A stretch of DNA of 64,000 nucleotides from Achromobacter spanius (GTDB lineage Bacteria; Pseudomonadota; Gammaproteobacteria; Burkholderiales; Burkholderiaceae_B). Below are positions 43,090 to 52,032 of the stretch, piece after piece; within the stretch, counting starts at the first letter, position 1; the number at the start of each line of letters is the position of its first letter. The DNA lies in contig NZ_CP121261.1 of assembly GCF_029637605.1 (NCBI RefSeq), forward strand, positions 2,232,001 to 2,296,000, given 5' to 3'. The translations under genes and the position numbers were made by a program. Under the pieces are notes generated by a model. It made no database searches and had not been told where the DNA came from. It saw only the letters and a list, made by a program, of their open reading frames with translations.

Positions 43090-44271
43090 TTAAATGCGCT
43101 CGAAAATAGCTGCGATGCCCTGCCCGCCGCCGATGCACATCGTCACCAGCGCGTAGCGCCCGCCCACGCGTTGCAACTCGTGCAACGCCTTGACGGTGAT
43201 GATCGCGCCGGTGGCGCCGATGGGGTGGCCCAGGCCGATGCCGCTGCCGTTGGGGTTGACCTTGGCCGGGTCCAGCTTCAGTTCGCGCGACACGGCGCAG
43301 GCTTGCGCGGCAAAGGCTTCGTTGGCTTCGACGACGTCCAGTTGGTCCACCGTCAGTCCGGCGCGCTTAAGCGCGGCCTGCGTGGCGGGCACCGGGCCGA
43401 TGCCCATGATGTCGGGGTCCACGCCCGAATGCGCGTAAGCCACCAGGCGCGCCAGCGGCTTGATGCCGCGCTTGGCGGCCACCGATGCGTTCATCAGCAC
43501 CACGGCGCCCGCGCCGTCGTTAAGACCCGACGCATTGCCCGCCGTGACGGTGCCGTTCTCTTTCTTGAACACGGGCTTGAGCGCGGCCATGGTGTCGGCC
43601 GAGACGTCGCGGCGCACGTGCTCGTCGGTGTCGAACACGACTTCGCCCTTGCGCGTCTTCAGCACCACCGGCACGATCTGGTCGCGGAAATAACCGGCGT
43701 CGATGGCGGCGGCCGCGCGGCGATGCGATTCCACCGCCAGCAGGTCCTGGTCTTGCCGGCTGATGCCGAACTTGGCCGCCACGTTTTCGGCGGTCACGCC
43801 CATGTGCATGCGGCCAAAGGGGTCGGACAAGGCGCCGGTCATCATGTCCAGCATGGTGCTGTCACCCATGCGGGCGCCCCAGCGTTGCGACGGCACGATG
43901 TACGGGGCGCGGCTCATGCTTTCGGCGCCCGCGCCGATGGCGATGTCGGCATCGCCCAGCATGATGGTTTGCGCGGCCGACACAATGGCCTGCAGGCCCG
44001 AGCCGCACAGGCGGTTGACGTTGAAGGCCGGCGTTTCCTTGGCGATCCCGGCGTTCATGGCCGCCACCCGCGACAAATACATGTCGCGCGGTTCGGTGTT
44101 GATGACGTGGCCCACCGCAACGTGGCCGACCTCGTCGCCCTTGACGGCGGCGCGTTCCAGCGCGGCCCGGATGACGGTGGCGCCCAGATCGCAGGGCGGC
44201 ACGTCTTTCAGCGCGCCGCCAAAATCGCCAATGGCGCTGCGGACGGCCGATGCGACGATAACTTCATTCAT
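43090..44271 (-). CDS. Acetyl-CoA acetyltransferase (thiolase)
   Basis: This 393-residue thiolase catalyses CoA-dependent cleavage of, or condensation to, a 3-ketoacyl-CoA. The nucleophilic Cys is in NVNRLCGSGLQAIVSAAQ, the active-site His in GIGLGHPIGATGA and the second Cys in VTMCIGGGQG. The ATG at 44271 begins MNEVIVASAVRSAIGDFGG. It is in the same direction as the enoyl-CoA hydratase upstream, 52 bp away. It likely performs the last step of the neighbouring acyl-CoA pathway. Confidence 0.93.
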   Translation of the reverse strand: MNEVIVASAVRSAIGDFGGALKDVPPCDLGATVIRAALERAAVKGDEVGHVAVGHVINTEPRDMYLSRVAAMNAGIAKETPAFNVNRLCGSGLQAIVSAAQTIMLGDADIAIGAGAESMSRAPYIVPSQRWGARMGDSTMLDMMTGALSDPFGRMHMGVTAENVAAKFGISRQDQDLLAVESHRRAAAAIDAGYFRDQIVPVVLKTRKGEVVFDTDEHVRRDVSADTMAALKPVFKKENGTVTAGNASGLNDGAGAVVLMNASVAAKRGIKPLARLVAYAHSGVDPDIMGIGPVPATQAALKRAGLTVDQLDVVEANEAFAAQACAVSRELKLDPAKVNPNGSGIGLGHPIGATGAIITVKALHELQRVGGRYALVTMCIGGGQGIAAIFERI

Positions 44272-44323
44272 GGTGTTTCCTCCTTGGGGTATTTCCATCT
44301 GATGTTTCCATCATACCGCTGGC

Positions 44324-45109
44324 CTAGCGCCGCCGCGCCGCAAGGAATTGGGCGACGGCATCCGCGTGCGCGTCGGTCTTGTGGGCCAGCGCCTGATAGG
44401 CCGCCGACAGTTCCAGCAAGGCGTCCAGCCGCGCATGCTGGCTTTCACGCAAGAGCCGCTTGGTCAGCCGTACGGCCTGGGGCGAGTTGGCGGCCATGCG
44501 GCTCGCCAGCGCGCGCGCGGCGGGCAACAGTTCCACGGCCGGCACCACGCGCGACACCAAGCCCCATTCCAGCGCGGTGGCCGCGCTGATGGCGTCACCG
44601 GTGAACGACATTTCGGCGGCGCGCGCCATGCCGATCAGGCGCGGCAGAAACCACGCGCCGCCGTCACCGGGAATAATGCCCAGCTTGACGAAGCTTTCGG
44701 CAAACGTGGCGGCTTCCGACGCGATGCGCACGTCGCACATGCAGGCCAGGTCGCAGCCCGCGCCGATGGCCGGCCCGTTCACCGCCGCAATCGTCGGCAC
44801 CTCAAGCGCATGCAGCGCCAGCGGCAGGCGTTGAATGCCGTGCCGGTATTCCTGACGCAGTTCCGCGCTGCCGACCTCGGGGCCGATCTGCCGCTGCATC
44901 TCGTTGATGTTGCCGCCGGACGAAAACGCCTTGCCCGCCGCGGTCAGGATCAGCACGCGCACGGCCGGGTCGCGTTCAATGCGCGCAAACACGGCCAGCA
45001 TCTGGTCCACGATGTCGCTGCCGGTCAAGGCGTTGCGCGTGGCCGGATCGTCCAGCGTCAGCGTGGCCACGCCGTCCGCGTCCAGCTCGAAATGCACGAG
45101 TTCCGTCAT
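44324..45109 (-). CDS. Enoyl-CoA hydratase/isomerase family protein
   Basis: This 261-residue crotonase-fold enzyme has AGKAFSSGGNINEMQRQIG and GPAIGAGCDLACMCDVRIASEAATF, with LGIIPGDGGAWFLPRLIGMARA. An Asp occupies the second acidic position (PGDGG) and the first Glu is replaced by Cys, so activity may differ from a standard hydratase. It leads the short leftward unit with the thiolase and is divergent from an acyl-CoA dehydrogenase pair across an inverted repeat. Confidence 0.88.
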   Translation of the reverse strand: MTELVHFELDADGVATLTLDDPATRNALTGSDIVDQMLAVFARIERDPAVRVLILTAAGKAFSSGGNINEMQRQIGPEVGSAELRQEYRHGIQRLPLALHALEVPTIAAVNGPAIGAGCDLACMCDVRIASEAATFAESFVKLGIIPGDGGAWFLPRLIGMARAAEMSFTGDAISAATALEWGLVSRVVPAVELLPAARALASRMAANSPQAVRLTKRLLRESQHARLDALLELSAAYQALAHKTDAHADAVAQFLAARRR

Positions 45110-45193
45110 GTTGTGCTCCTGAAATGAAAGTTCATGGATCGCCGGCGCGCGCAGCGGCGAAAGCCTTCAGCGTAGGCTCCGCGCCCGGGCATC

Positions 45194-45260
45194 GTCCAAT
45201 ATTAGTTTTGGGTTGCTTGATATGAAATCGGTATCGAAAATCCTGAAAATAATATTGGAC
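45194..45260. promoter_or_regulatory. Divergent promoter region with a perfect 11-bp inverted repeat
   Basis: GTCCAATATTA at 45194-45204 and TAATATTGGAC at 45250-45260 are exact inverted copies 45 bp apart. They bracket an AT-rich segment between the hydratase (minus) and the acyl-CoA dehydrogenase (plus). The geometry suits a looped or double-site operator shared by both directions. Confidence 0.6.
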
Positions 45261-45333
45261 GCCTGTCTGCGCGCTCAGTGATAGTCGTTGGATGCGCCCG
45301 CCTTGGGCATGCCACCCCTTTCGGTTCACCGCC

Positions 45334-46491
45334 ATGATCGATACGCTGGAACTGAGCACCATTCCGTCCGCCGACGAAGCCTTGCGCGCTGAGGTTCGCA
45401 CCTTTCTGGCGGACACGCTGGACGGCCTGGAGCCCGACGAACGCGCGCGTTCCTGGATGGGTTTTGATGCCGGCTTCAGCCGCCAGCTTGCCGAACGCGG
45501 TTGGCTAGGCCTGACGCTGCCGCGCGAATACGGCGGCGCCGAGCGCGGCCACTTCGCGCGCTTCGTGCTGTCGGAAGAATTGCTGGGCGCGGGGGCACCG
45601 GTGTCGGCGCACTGGATCGCCGACCGCCAGAGCGCGCCCTTGATCCTGAAATACGGCTCGCCCGCGCAACGCGCGTTCTACCTGCCGCGCATCTGCCGCG
45701 CCGATGCCTTCTTCTGCATCGGCATGAGCGAGCCCGGGGCCGGCTCCGACCTGGCTGGCATCCGTACCCGCGCAGACCCGATCAGCGCCGAACGCGGCGG
45801 CTGGCGCTTGAACGGCAGCAAGATCTGGACGACCAACGCGCACCGCTCGCACTACATGATTGCGCTGGTCCGCACGTCGGGCACCCCCGAAGACCGGCAT
45901 CAAGGCTTGTCGCAACTGATCGTGGACCTGTCGCTGCCCGGCGTGACCGTGCGCCCCATACAAGACCTGACGGGCGATGCGCATTTCTCGGAAGTGTTCT
46001 TCGACAACGTGGAGCTGCCTGCCGATGCACTGATCGGTGAGGAAGGCGCGGGCTGGGCGCAGGTGAATGCTGAACTGGCCTTCGAGCGCAGCGGCCCCGA
46101 ACGCTTGTATTCCAGCATGGCGCTGCTGGAATGCTGGTTGACGCATTGCCGCGGCCTGTCGGACAACACCGCCAGCCGCGCCACGCTGGGCGCCATCTTG
46201 TCGCAGATGGCGGTGCTGCGCGCCCTGTCGCTGGCGGTGGCGGGCAAGCTGGCGGCCGGAGCAAGCCCGGCCACCGAGGCCGCGTTGGTCAAAGACCTGG
46301 GCACCGAACTGGAACAACGCATTCCGCAACTTATCGGCGATGCGCTGGGCCGCCAAGCGGATGTGCCAACGCCCTTGCCGCTGCTGCGCACGCTGGCCTA
46401 CCTGGAACAGATTGCCCCCACCTTTTCCTTGCGTGGCGGCACGCGCGAAATTCTGCGCGGCATCATCGCACGCGGCCTTGGCCTTCGATAA
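45334..46491 (+). CDS. Acyl-CoA dehydrogenase, full-length
   Basis: This 385-residue FAD enzyme has the landmarks CIGMSEPGAGSDLAGIRTRAD, LNGSKIWTTNAHRSHYMIALVRT, FFDNVELPADALIGEEGAGW and a C-terminal RGGTREILRGIIARGLGLR. Glu in the TREI segment may be the catalytic base. The ATG at 45334 gives the standard N-terminus. It is followed 17 bp later by a second, shorter acyl-CoA dehydrogenase, repeating the full/short pairing seen at 35.9-38.2 kb. Confidence 0.92.
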   Translation: MIDTLELSTIPSADEALRAEVRTFLADTLDGLEPDERARSWMGFDAGFSRQLAERGWLGLTLPREYGGAERGHFARFVLSEELLGAGAPVSAHWIADRQSAPLILKYGSPAQRAFYLPRICRADAFFCIGMSEPGAGSDLAGIRTRADPISAERGGWRLNGSKIWTTNAHRSHYMIALVRTSGTPEDRHQGLSQLIVDLSLPGVTVRPIQDLTGDAHFSEVFFDNVELPADALIGEEGAGWAQVNAELAFERSGPERLYSSMALLECWLTHCRGLSDNTASRATLGAILSQMAVLRALSLAVAGKLAAGASPATEAALVKDLGTELEQRIPQLIGDALGRQADVPTPLPLLRTLAYLEQIAPTFSLRGGTREILRGIIARGLGLR

Positions 46492-46508
46492 CCTCCCGGA
46501 CACCCCCC

Positions 46509-47516
46509 ATGGACACCTTGCTTGGCGACGCCGCCGAACGCCTGTTCGCTCAAACCTGCACACCCGCGCTGCTGCGCGCCGCCGAACAAGGCCTGCCCAT
46601 CGACGCCGCCTGGCAGGCCTGCGAGGACGCGGGCTTCGCGGACGCGCTGGTACCGGAATCCCAGGGTGGCGCCGGGCTTGTGCTGGCTGATGCCCTGCCC
46701 GTGGCGGTGGCGGCGGGCCGCCACCTGTGCCCCTATCCCATCGCGCAGACGATGCTGGCGCGCGCCTGGCTGGCGGCTATCGGGCAGGCACCGCAGGCAA
46801 GGCCGGCGGGCGCCATCGCCATCGCGCCTTATGGCCTGGCGATGGATGGCAAGCGCATCACGGGCATCAACGTGCCCTGGGTTCGTACGGCCGCCCACGT
46901 GCTGGCAGAGATCAACGGGCAGGCCTGGTTGCTGCCCGTGCAGGCGGGATGTGTCCACCACAATGGCGTGCATGGCTCATTGGACGGCGAGGCATCCTGG
47001 GCGATGGCGGACGCGCAATGCCTGGGCAGCGGGCCGGCGCTGGATACGCTGGCGGCCGTCGCCTATGCAGGCCTGATGGCCGGCGCGATGGAACGGGTGC
47101 TGGACATGACGCTTGCGCACGCCAACACACGCACGCAGTTCGGCCGCGCCATCGGCCGCTTTCAGGCCGTGCAGCAGCAGATCAGCGTGATGGCCGAACA
47201 GGTATGGGCGGCGCGCATGGGCGCCCAACTGGCGTTTCAAGGCCGCGACGGCTTGCCGCAAGCCCTGCTGGCGGCCGTGGGCAAGGCGCGCGCCAGCCAG
47301 GCGGCGCCACTCGTGGCCGACATTGCGCATGCCGTGCATGGCGCCATGGGGATCACGGCGGAATTCGACTTGCAGTTGTATACGCGCCGCTTGCGCGACT
47401 GGCGGCGGGCGGCAGGGTCGGAATCCTACTGGCATGAACGCATCGGCGCGCATGCGCTGGCCAGCAACGCCAGCGCGCTGGACACGGTACGCACCACGCT
47501 GCAAGGCATGGCCTAG
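46509..47516 (+). CDS. Acyl-CoA dehydrogenase family protein, short partner subunit
   Basis: This 335-residue member begins MDTLLGDAAERLFAQ and retains ACAD helices (AYAGLMAGAMERVLDMTLA, NTRTQFGRAIGRFQAVQQQI, IAHAVHGAMGITAEFDLQLYTRR). The middle beta domain is compressed and the usual catalytic Glu segment near the C-terminus is absent. It probably pairs with the full-length enzyme just upstream. The substrate is unknown. Confidence 0.86.
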   Translation: MDTLLGDAAERLFAQTCTPALLRAAEQGLPIDAAWQACEDAGFADALVPESQGGAGLVLADALPVAVAAGRHLCPYPIAQTMLARAWLAAIGQAPQARPAGAIAIAPYGLAMDGKRITGINVPWVRTAAHVLAEINGQAWLLPVQAGCVHHNGVHGSLDGEASWAMADAQCLGSGPALDTLAAVAYAGLMAGAMERVLDMTLAHANTRTQFGRAIGRFQAVQQQISVMAEQVWAARMGAQLAFQGRDGLPQALLAAVGKARASQAAPLVADIAHAVHGAMGITAEFDLQLYTRRLRDWRRAAGSESYWHERIGAHALASNASALDTVRTTLQGMA

Positions 47517-47605
47517 GTACTGTTGATACCGAAAGGCTTGGACGGATGGCGACGACGATAGCGTCCACGTATTATCGAAGGCCGCCGCCGCCTTGGACCG
47601 CCCTC

Positions 47606-48511
47606 ATGGATTTCCGTCATCTACAGCAATTCCTGGTGCTTGCCGACACCTTGAATTTTCACCGCGCCGCGGAAAAGCTGCATATGTCGCAGCCGCCGCT
47701 GTCGGTGTCGATCCGCAAGCTGGAAGAGAGCGTGGGCGTGCCGCTGTTCGTGCGCGGCCGCCAAGGCGTGCAACTGACCGAGGCCGGCCTGGCGGCGCTG
47801 GACGAAGCGCGCCGCGCCTTGTTCCATGCCGAGCAATTCCGGCTGGCCGCGCGCGCCGGCGCGGCGGGCGAAGGTGGCACGGTGCGCGTCGGCTTCGTCG
47901 GGTCGGCCACGCACGCCATCCTGCCGCGCGTGCTGCCCTTGTTCCGCCAACGCTATCCGGGCGTGACGGTGGTGCTGCGCGAAGCCACGTCCATCCGCAT
48001 CATGCAGGACCTGGCCGACGACGCCCTGGAAGTCGGCATCGTGCGCGTGCCGGTGGCCATGGGCTCGAACGTTCGGCTTGCCCCCCTGACCACCGAGAAC
48101 TTCGTGCTGGCCGTGCCCAAGGGCCATGCCCTGGCGCGCCGGGGCCGACTTCGGCTGGCCGACCTGGCCGACGAGGCCTTCATCATGTACACCGCAACCG
48201 AAGCCGCGGGCTTGCGCATGGCCGCCATCAACGCTTGCCAGTTGCGCGGCTTCACGCCCCGCATCACGCAAGAGGCGGTGCAGGTGCAAACCTTGTTGAG
48301 CCTGGTTGAAAGCGGGCTGGGGGTCGCGCTGGTTCCGGCCGGCGCCCGCCGCCATCCCGGTTCGAACGTGGTCACCAAGACACTGTCGGATTTTCCCGCC
48401 GACACCACGATTGGCATCTCCCTGGCCTGGAATCCCGCTACCGAACGCAGCGCCGCGCGCAACCTGCGCGAGCTGGCCGTCCACGCCTTTCGCCCCCGGC
48501 CAGCCAAATAA
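47606..48511 (+). CDS. LysR family transcriptional regulator
   Basis: The 301-residue protein has the LysR helix-turn-helix (MDFRHLQQFLVLADTLNFHR, AAEKLHMSQPPLSVSIRKLEESVGVPLF) and a periplasmic-binding-like effector domain (GTVRVGFVGSATHAILPRVLPLF, LSLVESGLGVALVPAG). The ATG at 47606 is the conserved LysR start. It follows the acyl-CoA dehydrogenase pair in the same direction and is a candidate regulator of that region, perhaps through the repeat at 45194-45260. Confidence 0.93.
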   Translation: MDFRHLQQFLVLADTLNFHRAAEKLHMSQPPLSVSIRKLEESVGVPLFVRGRQGVQLTEAGLAALDEARRALFHAEQFRLAARAGAAGEGGTVRVGFVGSATHAILPRVLPLFRQRYPGVTVVLREATSIRIMQDLADDALEVGIVRVPVAMGSNVRLAPLTTENFVLAVPKGHALARRGRLRLADLADEAFIMYTATEAAGLRMAAINACQLRGFTPRITQEAVQVQTLLSLVESGLGVALVPAGARRHPGSNVVTKTLSDFPADTTIGISLAWNPATERSAARNLRELAVHAFRPRPAK

Positions 48512-48644
48512 CGGCGCCGCGCTTGCGGCAAGGTGGCCGGCAGGCTTAGGATGGAGCATGACCGCGCCGCGCCGCCCTGACCTTTATCGCAGGGCGCAAC
48601 GCGCGGTCCGCGGTTGAACCTTGTCAGCGATACGGGAGCACATC

Positions 48645-49085
48645 GTGAAAACAGTGGCTGAGATTCTCAGGGAAAAGTCGAACCATTCCGTGGTGACGGT
48701 TTCACCCGATTCCTCGGTGTTCGACGCCATCAAGACCATGGCGGAACGCGGCATCGGCGCGGTGGTGGTCGTGGAAGGGGAAACGGTGCTGGGCATGCTC
48801 TCCGAGCGCGATTACGCCCGCAAAGTCGTCCTGCAGGATCGTTCATCGCGCAGCACCAAAGTGCGCGACATCATGACCGACTCGGTCTATTACGTGGGGC
48901 CTGCCGATACGCGGGAACACTGTATGGCCATGATGACCGAACGGCATTTTCGCCATCTTCCGGTCATCGACAAGCAAAAGCTCATTGGCCTGCTCTCCAT
49001 TGGCGACTTGGTCAAGGACGTCATGAGCGAACAGAAATTCATCATCCACGAGCTGGAACGCTACATCAGCGGCGGGCACGCCTAG
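48645..49085 (+). CDS. CBS-domain pair protein
   Basis: The 146-residue protein consists of two CBS domains (VVTVSPDSSVFDAIKTMAERG, VLGMLSERDYARKVVL and VYYVGPADTREHCMAMMTERH, LIGLLSIGDLVKDVM), which usually bind adenine nucleotides as an energy sensor. I chose GTG 48645, preceded by GGGAG at good spacing. A TTG at 48621 is possible. No catalytic domain is attached. It appears monocistronic. Confidence 0.9.
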   Translation: MKTVAEILREKSNHSVVTVSPDSSVFDAIKTMAERGIGAVVVVEGETVLGMLSERDYARKVVLQDRSSRSTKVRDIMTDSVYYVGPADTREHCMAMMTERHFRHLPVIDKQKLIGLLSIGDLVKDVMSEQKFIIHELERYISGGHA

Positions 49086-49124
49086 GCTGCTTGGCGCAAC
49101 CCCGCGCCAACGCGGCGCTGGCGG

Positions 49125-49889
49125 CTACCCCGCCGCCAGTATCCGCGCCGCCGGCACGATCAGGCCCATGCCTGCCGCCAGCAACAGCACGAACACCATG
49201 CGCTTGACGGTCTTCATGGACCCGGACGTGCTGAAACGCCGCGCCGCCCACGTCACGATGATCACAACGGGCAGCGCATACACGCTGAGCCAGAACGACG
49301 AGGCCTCGAATTCGCCCTGCCCGGTCACCAGCGTCAGGCGCACCACGGAATTCAGCGAAAACAGCACCAGCAGGCTGTTGCGGATGGCCACCAAGGGCAA
49401 GGGTTGGCGATACAGGTGATACACCATCGGCGGCCCGGCGCTGGAAAACAGGCCGCCCAACACCCCGGATATGCCACCAAAGAACCAGAAGGACGCCTTG
49501 GACGACAGGCGTTCCAACGGTTTGGCGCGCGCCACCAGCAGCACGGCACAAGCCAGGATCGTGATGCCCAGCAGCAACTGCAACAACACCGTCATTGAGC
49601 CGCTGATCCACGTCAACGCGGCAACACCCACGCCCACGCCGACAAAGCTGGCGATCATGGCGGGCCGCATCAGCGACCAGTTCACTTGCGGCTTGGTGCG
49701 CGCCAGCGTGACGGCGGCATTCACCAGCGACAGCACGCTGACCACATTGGCTACTTCGGCCACCGAGGCCAACTGGAATACGCCGGACAGGCCCAGAAGC
49801 ACGAGACCGAACGCAAAGCCGGTCATGGTCTGGGCATAGGTGGCGAGCGCCACGCAGGCCAGGAATAGCAAGTGATGGGTGAGGGTCAT
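49125..49889 (-). CDS. TauE/SafE family permease
   Basis: This 254-residue inner-membrane protein has about eight hydrophobic spans and begins MTLTHHLLFLACVALATYAQ. Two related halves are visible (FAFGLVLLGLSGVFQLASVAEVANVV and GGISGVLGGLFSSAGPPMVYHLY), as in the TauE/SafE sulfite/organosulfonate exporter family. The transported solute cannot be inferred. A GC-rich hairpin (49118-49139) overlaps the stop and may terminate this gene and the convergent CBS gene. Confidence 0.88.
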   Translation of the reverse strand: MTLTHHLLFLACVALATYAQTMTGFAFGLVLLGLSGVFQLASVAEVANVVSVLSLVNAAVTLARTKPQVNWSLMRPAMIASFVGVGVGVAALTWISGSMTVLLQLLLGITILACAVLLVARAKPLERLSSKASFWFFGGISGVLGGLFSSAGPPMVYHLYRQPLPLVAIRNSLLVLFSLNSVVRLTLVTGQGEFEASSFWLSVYALPVVIIVTWAARRFSTSGSMKTVKRMVFVLLLAAGMGLIVPAARILAAG

Positions 49890-50099
49890 GCGGAGGGGTG
49901 GGGTGTAGTCGCGGCGATGATATCACCCAGGCATCGGTGGCTTAGGCCAGGGCCACGAGCCAAAAGCGGGCAGCCACCGTCAACGGCAGGCACATATTGT
50001 CACAACCGGAAGCGCACCCGCACCCCGAGAGCGATGCCCTGCCGCTATCCTTCCCGCCCTGTCCCCCTGTCCGCTTTGCCCCGGTCAACCCCGCACAGA

Positions 50100-50987
50100 A
50101 TGACGCCCCGACACACTACGATCAACACGGTCACGCTGACCTGCTCGACTTGCGGCAGCGCACAGTTCACCAAGCTCGCCCCCAACGAATACCGCTGCAA
50201 TCACTGCCACGCGCTGACGCTGGTAGAGGACGACGTTGCGCAGCGGCTGGAGAAGATCCTGGCGGGCATGCAGCGGCCCGCCCACCCTGCGCCGATCAAG
50301 CCCCGCGTGGTGGCGATCATCGCGCTGGTGGTGGCGGCGGTAGTGGCCATTCCGCTGGTGGCGTCGATGTTGACCTCAAGTCGCCCGTCGGCGCCCTACC
50401 GCGCGCAACCCGTCACGCCGCCCATCGATGCCGCCAAGGTCAAGCTGACGGACGTGCGCGAAACCCAGACGCATGGGCGCAAGCAGTTGGTGATGATCAT
50501 GCGCAACGAAACCGGCAGGAAGATCGACCCGCCCCGCGTCACGGCAACCTTCTACCAAGGCGAGCTGACGCTGTCGTCATCGTCGGCATCGCCGTCGGCG
50601 CGCTCGTTGCAGCCGGGTGAATACGTGCCCGTGCTGATCTCGGTGCCTGACAAGACCTACTCGCGCTACACGCTTGAGGTGGCCACGCCCAGGGCCGCGC
50701 GCGGCAAGAACAACCAGGTCACGCCCAGCAAGGTGCAACTGGTGAAGAACGACGGCGCCTACCGCCTGGTGGGCCTGGTGAAAAACGAGGGCGACGCGCA
50801 GGCGGGCAGCACGCAGATCACCGTCATGCTGTACGGCGAAGACGGCACGATGATCGGCACCGGCAACGGCTACGCCACGGCCAACCCGCTGGCGCCCGGT
50901 GCGCTGACGGCGTTCGACGTGCGTTGTGAAATGCTGGCCGACGGCAAGGTCGCGTCCTACGACTACATGGTGCAAAGTGAAAGCTGA
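50100..50987 (+). CDS. Zinc-ribbon membrane protein with two beta-sandwich repeats
   Basis: The 295-residue protein has an N-terminal zinc ribbon (LTCSTCGSAQ, YRCNHCHAL), a single transmembrane helix at about residues 72-90 (VVAIIALVVAAVVAIPLVA) and an extracytoplasmic part. That part holds two FxLYD-like beta-sandwich units (QLVMIMRNETGRKIDPP and YRLVGLVKNEGDAQAGSTQI). I started at ATG 50100, just before the ribbon. No function is known. Its extracytoplasmic half resembles the next gene product, suggesting a duplication. Confidence 0.75.
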   Translation: MTPRHTTINTVTLTCSTCGSAQFTKLAPNEYRCNHCHALTLVEDDVAQRLEKILAGMQRPAHPAPIKPRVVAIIALVVAAVVAIPLVASMLTSSRPSAPYRAQPVTPPIDAAKVKLTDVRETQTHGRKQLVMIMRNETGRKIDPPRVTATFYQGELTLSSSSASPSARSLQPGEYVPVLISVPDKTYSRYTLEVATPRAARGKNNQVTPSKVQLVKNDGAYRLVGLVKNEGDAQAGSTQITVMLYGEDGTMIGTGNGYATANPLAPGALTAFDVRCEMLADGKVASYDYMVQSES

Positions 50988-51813
50988 TCGTCGCGGCGCC
51001 CCGCCGCTGTCCTGGCCGATCAAGGCCGTATCGGTGCTGATGATTTTGACGGCCGCCCAGGCGTCCTCAAGGGCGGAAACGCCCAAGGAAGCCGATTCCG
51101 CGTCCCGCATCGTGCGGGTCAGCCCGGCCGAGGTGCGGGTGATCGACCACGTGCGCCTGACCACCGAAGAACTGCTGGACCCCGGCTTTGCGCTGTTCGA
51201 TAACAAAGCGCTGACCTTGTCCCCGCCGCGCCGCCTGCTGGATGAAATTGACCGGCCACTTATGTACGCGGAAGTCGTCAACACCAGCCCGGACTACGTG
51301 GCGCTGTCGCCCAAGGCACAGATCACCGTGTTCGACGGCTCGACCCCGCTGAAGGTACGGCAGGACTGGACCCTACCCGCCTATCTGTACCCGGGCGAGC
51401 GCGTGCCGGTGGCGCTGGTTGGCGGCAGCTACGACCGCTATACCGAGGTCAAGACCGACTGGATGCCCGCCAAGCGAGCCGCCCTGCCCGGCCCCCGGCC
51501 AAAGCTGGACATCAGTGTCGACAACACCGAGACCGGTATCGGCACCGGGACGCTGAACTTCAGCTACCGCTACCGTTACAAATACGTCACCGTGACGGGC
51601 CGCGTGCGCAATGAAGACCAGGCGGAAGTGAACAACGTGCGGGTCTGGGTCAGCCTGTATGACGCCCAGGACAAGCTCAGCGGCGCCACTTTCAAGGAAC
51701 TGCGCCTGCCCAAGCTGCAACCGGGCGAGAGCGCCCCGTTCGAGGTCATCGTCAAGCAGCACGGCGGGAATTTTGCACGGGTGGGCGTGGTGTACGACGT
51801 CGCGGCGCGCTAG
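50977..51813 (+). CDS. Secreted FxLYD-like protein, paralogue of the preceding gene
   Basis: The 278-residue precursor begins at GTG 50977, overlapping the preceding gene by 11 bases, and has a signal-like segment PIKAVSVLMILTAAQASSRAE. Two beta-sandwich units follow (LMYAEVVNTSPDYVALSPKAQ, then YKYVTVTGRVRNEDQAEVNNV), similar in order and spacing to the preceding protein but without the zinc ribbon. The two products may act together in the periplasm. I recognise no named family. Confidence 0.7.
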   Translation: MKADRRGAPPLSWPIKAVSVLMILTAAQASSRAETPKEADSASRIVRVSPAEVRVIDHVRLTTEELLDPGFALFDNKALTLSPPRRLLDEIDRPLMYAEVVNTSPDYVALSPKAQITVFDGSTPLKVRQDWTLPAYLYPGERVPVALVGGSYDRYTEVKTDWMPAKRAALPGPRPKLDISVDNTETGIGTGTLNFSYRYRYKYVTVTGRVRNEDQAEVNNVRVWVSLYDAQDKLSGATFKELRLPKLQPGESAPFEVIVKQHGGNFARVGVVYDVAAR

Positions 51814-51933
51814 TCGGCGCTAGTGCCGGCACCTGTTGGCGTCTGTGCCTGCGTCTGTGCTGGCGTCTGTGCCGGCCCGCACCCAGCGTGGCGCCCACCC
51901 CGCGTCGCCGCAACGCAACAGCTATCGGCTCAG

Positions 51934-51954
51934 GTCTTATATAAGATATAAGAC
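51934..51954. promoter_or_regulatory. AT-rich palindrome upstream of acnB
   Basis: A 21-bp near-perfect palindrome, with GTCTTATATA at its left end and GATATAAGAC at its right end, lies 79-99 bp before the acnB start. It contains TCTTATATAAGA. Nine of ten arm positions pair. It is likely an operator for a regulator of central metabolism. The protein is unknown. Confidence 0.55.
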
Positions 51955-52032
51955 ATTTGCTAGCGCCTTCTGTTGCCTCTACAATTCCGCCCGACAACCC
52001 TTCTTCCAACCCGACTTTTGAGCAGGCCTCAC

